A DNA stretch of 18,338 bases from Betaproteobacteria bacterium. Its GTDB lineage: Bacteria; Pseudomonadota; Gammaproteobacteria; Burkholderiales; CAIKXV01. Of this stretch, positions 12,800 to 18,338 are shown one piece after another. Location: assembly GCA_947456915.1 (NCBI GenBank), contig CANGUQ010000018.1, positions 1 to 18,338 on the forward strand, written 5' to 3'. Under the pieces are notes generated by a model that saw nothing but the letters and a program-made list of their open reading frames with translations, ran no database searches and was not told where the DNA came from. Made by a program: the position numbers and the translations under genes. Each line of letters starts with the position of its first letter. The first letter of the stretch is position 1.

Positions 12800-14473
12800 A
12801 TGTGGCTGATCACACCGTTCGGATTCTTCAGCATCGTGCAGAAACCGGGCGACGCCAGCGCCGGAACGCTCACCGTGCGCGCTCGTGTGCGCGCCGATCT
12901 CGTCGCGCTCGCACAGCACGGGCTGCCCGGGCTGGGGACGATCGAGGAGAGCACGGACACCGACTACCGGTTCCGCGCGCAGGCGCCGCGCGCGCAGGTG
13001 GCCGCAGCGCTTGCCGCGATGGCGGAGGCGATCGACTACGACAACTTCAAGGACGAGGTCGCCCAGCGCCAGGGGCATGCGCGCTCGAAGCTCTACGGGA
13101 AGGTGTGGTCGGTGCTGCACGCGCTGCAGACCGATCCGGCGTTCGTGCGGAAGACGCCGCGCGCGGACAGCTGCGGCGGGGTGGTGGTGAGCGGCGGCAA
13201 CCGGGTGCTGCTGCGCGAGCCGCGCGACCGGCACGCGGGCTACGCGTGGACCTTTGCGAAGACGCGCCGACGCCCCGGCGAGTCGAAGCAGGAGACCGCG
13301 CTGCGCGCGGTGCGCGAGAAGACCGGATACACGGCGACGGTCCGGCTCGGCCTGCACGGTGTGTTTGCCGGGTCGGCGTCACGCACGCACTACTACCTGA
13401 TGGATGCGGGTCATCCGCCGGCGGATCCGGGCGGGCAGACGGCGAGCGTGCGCTGGGCGAGGTTCGACGAGGCGCGCGCGCTGATCGGGCTCACCGTCAA
13501 CGCCGAGGGGCGTGCCCGCGACCTCGCGATACTCGGCGCCGCCGAAGCGGCGTTGCCTGCGATTGCGTGGCACGAACACGCACGGGTGCAGCCGCAGGAC
13601 TGGAACGACCTGCAGGAGATGCCCGCGCGCCACGCCGTGCTTCGTGCACCGCTGCGCTACAGCGCGGACGAGATGCGGCGCATCCGGCGCGGGTTCTTTC
13701 CGACGCAGATGGAGCAGAAGTGGTTTCTCGTCTGCACCGGCGAGCGGCTGCGCATGCACCGCAGCTGGACCGGCTGCCTGATCTTCGACGTGGGCTTCGC
13801 GCCGGAGGCAGACGGCGGCGCGCGCGTGAGCGAGGTGCTCGTCAATCGCGACCCGCAGCAGTACACGTGCACCGACGACGCCGAGGACCTGCAGCTGGTG
13901 GAGCGGATCATTCGCGGGCATCTGCTCGAACCGCTCGCCGGGCCGGCGGTTGATCCGTTCGCGCAGGGGCTGCTGCTCGCCGCGCAGCCGGACTATCTGG
14001 GCTCGCCGCAGGTCGTGTCCGCACTGATCGGCGAGCTGTTCGACACCGCGGTACAGGTGATCCGCGGCGAGGCGACGGTGCAGGCGCTGCAGGCCGCCGC
14101 GTCGAAGGTGCTCGCTGCATTCACCCGTGACGATGCCGGCTATACCCGGATGCCGGGATGGCACAGCGCGCAGCAGCTGGGCGTGCATGTGGCGAAGTAT
14201 CTGCTCACGCCCCCGGAGGTCGGCGAGGACGACACCCTGGAGACGCTGCTCGCGCAGGGGCTGTCCGGGCTGCTGTCGAAGCTGCGCGAGATGCTTGCAG
14301 CCTTCCTTCGCGACGAGAACGCCAACTGGGAAGCCGATGCGCTCGTCCAGCTCAAGGCGCTGCAGTGTTTCGCGGTCGCGGTCCTGCTCGGCACCAACAC
14401 GCTGAGTCACGGCGAGCGCACGCTCGGCGACTTTCACTGGGTGCCGGCGGTGAATGCGCGCGACGCTGGCTAA
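12800..14473 (+). CDS. Multidomain fusion protein with a degenerate Nudix domain
   Basis: This 557-residue protein has at least three parts. Residues 1-110 (MWLITPFGFFSIVQKPGD...AIDYDNFKDEVAQRQG) form a small domain that I recall as a stand-alone hypothetical family. Residues about 120-230 resemble a Nudix hydrolase, with GGVVVSGGNRVLLRE and a Nudix-like box at 155-177. The box is damaged: the first Gly is Thr155, the REUxEE segment reads R169-A-V-R-E173-K174, and only Glu161, Arg169, Glu173 and Gly176 remain. Catalysis is therefore doubtful. Residues about 270-360 contain MEQKWF (304-309) and HRSWTGCLIFDV (320-331), a pattern I associate with domains near ADP-ribose-handling proteins. The rest (about 375-557) is helical and unrecognised. 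The ATG at 12800 has GGGAG 7 nt upstream. There is no signal peptide. Confidence 0.85.
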   Translation: MWLITPFGFFSIVQKPGDASAGTLTVRARVRADLVALAQHGLPGLGTIEESTDTDYRFRAQAPRAQVAAALAAMAEAIDYDNFKDEVAQRQGHARSKLYGKVWSVLHALQTDPAFVRKTPRADSCGGVVVSGGNRVLLREPRDRHAGYAWTFAKTRRRPGESKQETALRAVREKTGYTATVRLGLHGVFAGSASRTHYYLMDAGHPPADPGGQTASVRWARFDEARALIGLTVNAEGRARDLAILGAAEAALPAIAWHEHARVQPQDWNDLQEMPARHAVLRAPLRYSADEMRRIRRGFFPTQMEQKWFLVCTGERLRMHRSWTGCLIFDVGFAPEADGGARVSEVLVNRDPQQYTCTDDAEDLQLVERIIRGHLLEPLAGPAVDPFAQGLLLAAQPDYLGSPQVVSALIGELFDTAVQVIRGEATVQALQAAASKVLAAFTRDDAGYTRMPGWHSAQQLGVHVAKYLLTPPEVGEDDTLETLLAQGLSGLLSKLREMLAAFLRDENANWEADALVQLKALQCFAVAVLLGTNTLSHGERTLGDFHWVPAVNARDAG

Positions 14474-14725
14474 CGGGTCCGAACGGTGCTGCGTACCGCA
14501 GCGGGTGGCTGGGACCGTTCGTGCTGCGCGGCTGCCGCACGGCGACGCGGCCGTCGTTAGCCGCGTCCCGCTGCGAGCGGGCGGCAGCGCGTGCGTGCCG
14601 CCGTGCGTGCCGGTGAATCGGCCCCGATCCGGCGCACGCGATGCCGGGGAACCCTGTGCGTGCTTGCGAAGCGCTGACGGTGCGCCGTGTTGACCGCCCG
14701 CTGCGGGATCGTGTAGCGTGGTTTC
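14474..14725. other. Intergenic region with clustered hairpins
   Basis: No gene is supported. Three inverted repeats follow the Nudix-fusion gene. GAACGGT (14481-14487) pairs with ACCGTTC (14514-14520), enclosing GCTGCG-TAC-CGCAGC at 14488-14502. GACGCGGC (14544-14551) pairs with GCCGCGTC (14560-14567). CCCGCT-GCG-AGCGGG lies at 14567-14581. They may end the upstream transcript. TTGACC at 14690-14695 is a possible -35 for the next gene, with a weak TAGCGT 18 bp on. Confidence 0.5.
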
Positions 14726-15289
14726 ATGAAGCCGATCCGCAGACCCGCTGCCGTCCTGCTTGCCTGTGCCGCGATCGCGATGCTGCTTGGCGGCTGTGCC
14801 GCCGACGGCGGGCACGTGAAGGTGAAGGTCGACGTCGCGCAGTTGTCGGCCACGACCGCGCCGCGCGTGGCGAAGGTGCAGGTGAGCGACCTGCGGCGAG
14901 AGGCGAAGCTCGAGCGCACGACGATCGGCGGTATTTCCATGGGGCGGATCGCGATCGAGCCCTACGAAACCGAGCTGGTGCAGCAGGTCATCGAGGCGCA
15001 GGCGGCGCAGGTGCTCGCGCGCATGGGCGTGTCCGAGCCGCAGTCGGTGCTCTGCGGCATCCGCGTGTTCGACGTGGTCACGCCGGCCACGGCGCTGTAC
15101 TGGGACATCGAGACGCGGGTCGAGCTGGTGCTGCGCGTGCGCGGACAGGACCGCAACGTGTCGGCGATGGCTACCGAGCGTACCTATGCGTGGCCGTCCG
15201 AAGAGATCATCGGTCGGGTCACCAGCGAGGCGATGCGCCGCATCGGCGCTGAAAGCGCGCGCGCGCTCGAGGAGCTGTTCGCGCGCTGA
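14726..15289 (+). CDS. Lipoprotein of unknown function
   Basis: This 187-residue protein begins with a lipoprotein signal peptide ending LLGGC (Cys24), so it should be anchored in the inner or outer membrane. The mature part is a mixed alpha/beta domain with repeated valine-rich strands: HVKVKVDVAQL, RVAKVQVSDLRRE, SVLCGIRVFDVVTPA and IETRVELVLRVRGQ. It ends in a helix (SEAMRRIGAESARALEELFAR). The pattern resembles periplasmic lipoproteins of the YajG type, but I cannot assign it firmly. It is convergent with the next gene, with a 92-bp gap. The start ATG lies a few bases after a weak promoter-like sequence and has no clear ribosome-binding site. Confidence 0.8.
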   Translation: MKPIRRPAAVLLACAAIAMLLGGCAADGGHVKVKVDVAQLSATTAPRVAKVQVSDLRREAKLERTTIGGISMGRIAIEPYETELVQQVIEAQAAQVLARMGVSEPQSVLCGIRVFDVVTPATALYWDIETRVELVLRVRGQDRNVSAMATERTYAWPSEEIIGRVTSEAMRRIGAESARALEELFAR

Positions 15290-15381
15290 GGGGCAGGGTG
15301 CCGCGTGCGCGGTGCGCGGGTGCGCGTGGTCTCACCCGGCCCGGACGCGGGTATCGCGCGCTGCGGCGGCGCGCTGGCCGG

Positions 15382-16632
15382 CTAGCGACGGTTGCCGCGC
15401 GCCGTCTCGGCCTCGCGGATCGCGGTCGCGATGCGCGTGCCCAGATCGCGGCAGGCGGCAGCGCGCGTGCGCGCCGGGATCGGGATCGGCAGCGCGAATG
15501 CCGGCCACAGGCTGGTGCCTTCGCTGCGTGCCTGCTCGCGCTGCACGGGTGTTGCATCGTCGAGCGGCCACAGCGCGGCTTCGAGCTGCGTCGTCTCGTC
15601 CTGCCACGCGAAGCCGAGGCAGCCCCCGCCGCCGTAGCCGGCACCGCACAGGATCTGGCCGCCGGGGGCGCTTCTGTCGGTGCGACCGGCAAAGGCGACG
15701 AGGTAGCGCAGTCCCCTGCCCGCGAGCCGCGCGCGCACGTCTTCGCGCGCGAGCAGCTTCTGGAAGGCGTCGAGCGTGCCCGGCTGGGTGGCGGGCTCGA
15801 GCAGCGGAAACAGCGCGTCGCGCACGGCTCGCTGCGACACCACCGCGATCTCCGGGGCGACCTCGCCGATCCGCTCGGTGAGGCACACCGACAGTTCGTC
15901 GCCGAGGGCGCGCGCCGCTTCGGCGGGATCGGCTGGCCACCAGACGAGCCCGGCCCGGAGTGACAGCGCGGGCGGGGACGGCTCGACCAGCGGGGCTGCA
16001 GCGACGCGCAGCGGGGCCGCGGCAGCGTGCACTGGGGCAGCGACGATGCGCAGCGAGACGGTGATGGGTTGCGGGGCGACAGGGGCAGGTTGCAGGCCGA
16101 CGGGGGCGGGTGGCGGCGAGACAGCGGCAGCGTGCAGGGAGACAGGGGCCGGTTGCACCGAGGCAGGGGCAGCGTGCAGGTAGACCGGGGCGGGTTGCAG
16201 GGAGACAGCGGAAGAGTGCACGGCCGCAGGGGCGGCGTGCAGGGAGGCCAGGGCAGGTTGCACGGAGGCAGAGGCCGCGTGCAGGGAGACAGGGGCGGGT
16301 CGAAGGGCGACCGGGGCGGGTTGCGGCGAGGCAGGGGCAGCGTGCAGGTAGACCGGGGCGGGTTGCAGGGAGACAGCGGAAGAGTGCACGGCGGCAGGGG
16401 CAGCGTGCAGCGAGACAGGGGCCGGTTGCACGGCGGCAGGGGCAGCGTGCAGGCAGGCAGGGGCGGGTTGCAGGGAGATAGCCGAAGGTTGCACGGAGAC
16501 AGGGGCGGCGTGCAGCGAGACCGGCGCAGCATGCACCGGGTCGGCGGTGACGGGCAGCGTGGCGGCGGCGAGCAGCGGCGCCGCCATCAGCGCGCCGGCG
16601 AGGGCACGGCAGATGTGCTCAGCGCTTCTCAC
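15382..16632 (-). CDS. Exported protein with 7-residue tandem repeats and a C-terminal conserved domain
   Basis: This 416-residue protein has three parts. Residues 1-31 form a signal peptide (ALAGALMAAPLLAAATLPVTA). Residues 33-214 are about 26 tandem heptapeptides, such as LHAAPVS, VQPAPVS and LQPAPVY; the last few are degenerate. This segment is probably an extended Pro/Ala-rich spacer. Residues about 217-416 are an ordinary folded domain of unknown function, with ALGDELSVCLTERIG, AVRDALFPLLEPATQPGTLDAF, GLRYLVAFAG and ILCGAGYGGGGCLGFAWQDE. Its start overlaps the end of the upstream lipoprotein gene by 14 bp, so the two are likely translated together. The repeat may vary in length between strains. 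Confidence 0.82.
   Translation of the reverse strand: MRSAEHICRALAGALMAAPLLAAATLPVTADPVHAAPVSLHAAPVSVQPSAISLQPAPACLHAAPAAVQPAPVSLHAAPAAVHSSAVSLQPAPVYLHAAPASPQPAPVALRPAPVSLHAASASVQPALASLHAAPAAVHSSAVSLQPAPVYLHAAPASVQPAPVSLHAAAVSPPPAPVGLQPAPVAPQPITVSLRIVAAPVHAAAAPLRVAAAPLVEPSPPALSLRAGLVWWPADPAEAARALGDELSVCLTERIGEVAPEIAVVSQRAVRDALFPLLEPATQPGTLDAFQKLLAREDVRARLAGRGLRYLVAFAGRTDRSAPGGQILCGAGYGGGGCLGFAWQDETTQLEAALWPLDDATPVQREQARSEGTSLWPAFALPIPIPARTRAAACRDLGTRIATAIREAETARGNRR
15991..16536 (-). repeat. 21-bp tandem repeat array (about 26 units) inside the exported-protein gene
   Basis: The array has a period of 21 bp, equal to seven codons. Units alternate between LHAAP-type and VQPAP/LQPAP-type heptads. 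Because the period is a multiple of three and the units lack stops, long open frames appear on both strands here. A 66-bp segment is repeated exactly at 16159-16224 and 16327-16392, offset by 168 bp (eight units), showing recent block duplication. Confidence 0.92.
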
Positions 16633-17302
16633 GCTGCACCCGTTGTGCGAGACCGGCAGCCCACGCGGCGAGCTCCGGATCGCTTTCCGCTTCGAGCAGA
16701 AAGCGTGCGAGCGCCTCGCGCATCGCGATCTCGACCTGCGGCCCGATGCAGGTGCGCAGGTCGAGGCACTCGCCGACCTGGCGCTGGTGCACCTGGTGCG
16801 AGGAGGTCGACCAGCAGCGGATCGGCGTGCCGTCGGGCTGGTACAGGCACACGTGATAGCCGATGCTGACCCTGTCGGGTACGCCGCCGGTCAGGCCGTG
16901 CAGCAACGGATTGCTGCTGCTGCGGTCGTTGCCGAACACGAGTTCGGCGTCGACCCGTGCGAGTTCGATCACCGCGTCGATGCGGCTGCGCGCCTGCGCG
17001 TCGAGTTCGCGCCAGGGTGGCCAGTCGGGCAGCGTGATCGCCGTGGTGAACATGCTGGCGAACGCGCGCTCGAAGTTGCGCACGCTCGCCTTGCCGACGT
17101 CGACGCGCAGCAGCGGGTTGACGATCGCCGTGTTGTACGCCGCCGACGTATAGACGACGCCCACGCGGGCGTCGATGCGCTTGAACAGCGGCAGCTCCGG
17201 CGGCGGGGGCGCGAGCTCGATCGTGCCGCAGGCGCCGACAAGCAGCGAGGCCAGTGCCGCGGCGAGCAGCACGAGAGCGGACTGGTGGCGCAATCGCGGC
17301 AT
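16619..17302 (-). CDS. Lipoprotein of unknown function, upstream partner of the repeat protein
   Basis: This is a predicted 227-residue lipoprotein. The signal peptide ends LLVGAC with Cys25 as the lipidation site, followed by GTIELAPPPPELPLF. The mature part includes RIDARVGVVYTSAAYNTAIVNPLLRVDVGKASVRNFERAFASMF, which resembles the core of periplasmic lipoproteins that bind or assemble envelope components, then IDAVIELARVDAELVFGND, a CLYQPDG strand with CWSTSSHQVH, and a C-terminal helix. It contains several cysteines (CLYQ, CWS, CLD, CIG) that could form disulfides in the periplasm. It overlaps the next gene by 14 bp, indicating a two-gene unit. The start at 17302 is set by the signal peptide; the ribosome-binding site is poor. 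Confidence 0.82.
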   Translation of the reverse strand: MPRLRHQSALVLLAAALASLLVGACGTIELAPPPPELPLFKRIDARVGVVYTSAAYNTAIVNPLLRVDVGKASVRNFERAFASMFTTAITLPDWPPWRELDAQARSRIDAVIELARVDAELVFGNDRSSSNPLLHGLTGGVPDRVSIGYHVCLYQPDGTPIRCWSTSSHQVHQRQVGECLDLRTCIGPQVEIAMREALARFLLEAESDPELAAWAAGLAQRVQREKR

Positions 17303-17316
17303 CGCGCGGCCGCGGC

Positions 17317-18303
17317 TCAGATCGGGTCTACCGTGATGCCAGCGCGCCTGACCACCGCCGACCAGGTCGCCCGGTCGCGCCGGATCAGCGCGGCGAGGTC
17401 CTCCGGCGTGCCGCTGGCGAGTTCGATGCCCTGTGCGGCGAAGGTCTCGCGTGCTTCGGGTGTGTCGACGAAGCGGCGGACCTCGCGATTGAGCCTGGCG
17501 ATGATCTCCGCCGGCGTGCCGCGGCGCGTGACCAGCGAGAACCAGGTAGCGGCCTCGTAGTCCTTGTAGCCGAGTTCGGCGATCGTCGGCAGATCGGGCA
17601 GGATGGACAGGCGCCGCGGCGAGGTGGCGGCGAGCGCGCGCAGCTTGCCCGTCTTGAGGAACGGTATCGCGGTGATCGGCGTGTCGAACTTGATCGGCAC
17701 CTGCCCGGAGAGCAGGTCGGGCAGTCCCGCCGAGCCGCCCTTGTAGGCGATGTGCTGCATGCGGGTGCCGGTCATCGTCATGAACAGTTCGACCGCGACG
17801 TGCGTGATGTTGCCGTTGCCGGAAGACTGGAAGTTGAGCTTGCCCGGATTCGCGCGCGCGTACTCGACCAGGTCCTTGATCGATCGGATCGGCAGCGACG
17901 GGTGCACGACGACCACCAGCGGCGAACTGCCCACCAGTGCGATCGGCGCCAGATCGCGCTCCACGTCGTAGGGCAGCTTCGGATAGAAGAGCGGATTCAT
18001 CACCATCCCGTTGAAGCCGCCCATCAGCAGCGTGTAGCCGTCCGCGCCCGCCCTCGCCTGCAGCTCGAAGGCGATGATCGTGTTCGCTCCGGGCCGGTTG
18101 TCGAACACCACCGTCTGCGCCAGAGCCTCGGACAGCCGGGCGCCGACCGCGCGGGCGAGCAGATCCGTGGAGCCGCCCGCGGTGAACGGGATGATCATGC
18201 GCAGCGGCTTCGCGGGCCAGGCCTGGGCGAGCGCGGGCGCGGGTACGCCCGCGAGCGCGGCGGCTGCCGCGGCTGTGGCGAAGATCACGGCGAACCGGCG
18301 CAC
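17317..18303 (-). CDS. Bug/TctC-family periplasmic receptor
   Basis: This 328-residue protein is a Bug-type solute receptor. The signal peptide runs to APALAQ and the mature part begins WPAKPLRMIIPFTAGGSTDLLAR. Further landmarks are FDNRPGANTI, DGYTLLMGGFNG, VHPSLPIRSIKDLVEYARANPGKL, KLRALAATS and PDLPTIAELGYKD. I chose the GTG at 18303 because it gives a normal signal peptide. No ribosome-binding site is visible, and the frame stays open to the window edge, so a start a little further upstream cannot be excluded. The gene ends 14 bp before the lipoprotein gene on the same strand, so the lipoprotein pair may lie downstream in the same transcript. Confidence 0.92.
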   Translation of the reverse strand: MRRFAVIFATAAAAAALAGVPAPALAQAWPAKPLRMIIPFTAGGSTDLLARAVGARLSEALAQTVVFDNRPGANTIIAFELQARAGADGYTLLMGGFNGMVMNPLFYPKLPYDVERDLAPIALVGSSPLVVVVHPSLPIRSIKDLVEYARANPGKLNFQSSGNGNITHVAVELFMTMTGTRMQHIAYKGGSAGLPDLLSGQVPIKFDTPITAIPFLKTGKLRALAATSPRRLSILPDLPTIAELGYKDYEAATWFSLVTRRGTPAEIIARLNREVRRFVDTPEARETFAAQGIELASGTPEDLAALIRRDRATWSAVVRRAGITVDPI

Positions 18304-18338
18304 CGCGCCGTGCGCGCGCGACGGCGAAGCGGGTGTTG

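Noticed and set aside
15991..16536. Possible CRISPR array
   Set aside because: The units are 21 bp in direct tandem with no unique spacers and continue a coding frame.
16027..16869. Gly/Arg-rich repetitive plus-strand frame, and a further minus-strand frame (15219-16532)
   Set aside because: They arise because a 21-bp repeat without stops keeps every frame open. Only the 15382-16632 frame has a signal peptide and a folded C-terminal domain.

Overview
The window is very GC-rich by eye, and the third codon position of every convincing gene is almost always G or C. It carries five Bug/TctC-type periplasmic solute-receptor genes. That pattern, together with short operons, frequent GTG/TTG starts and fatty-acid-like catabolic genes, points to a soil or water betaproteobacterium of the order Burkholderiales. 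This is inferred from gene content, not from a marker gene.

Layout. Positions 1-894 hold the end of a Bug receptor gene. From 1055 to 2804 a phytanoyl-CoA-type dioxygenase (minus) and a short-chain dehydrogenase (plus) are transcribed divergently from a compact promoter region with inverted repeats. From 2818 to 6219 two Bug receptor genes diverge from overlapping promoters, and the plus-strand one is followed by a thiolase.

The most interesting block is 6238-11207. A minus-strand operon encodes, in order of transcription: a conserved protein with a DGLPVVPPT motif, a small protein whose reading frame crosses an in-frame TGA inside the motif U-G-S-C, an AMP-dependent acyl-CoA ligase, and a Bug receptor. 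Just after the TGA lies a hairpin of the size and spacing expected of a bacterial SECIS element, so the small gene is best read as a UGSC-family selenoprotein. Simple ORF calling splits it into two fragments. A MarR-family regulator is transcribed divergently, and a palindrome overlaps both its start codon and the operon promoter.

The right part (11234-17302) has a different character. It holds a proline-rich secreted hypothetical protein, a small lipoprotein, a 557-residue fusion containing a degenerate Nudix domain, another lipoprotein, and a two-gene minus-strand unit encoding a lipoprotein and an exported protein built on a 21-bp/7-residue tandem repeat. The window ends with a fifth Bug receptor (17317-18303).

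How the genes may fit together (inference): the ligase, dehydrogenase, thiolase and dioxygenase could activate and shorten an imported carboxylic acid, with Bug proteins capturing substrates in the periplasm. No TctA/TctB membrane subunit lies in the window, so the receptors are orphans here. The UGSC protein and its partner may add a redox or thiol/selenol step of unknown chemistry.
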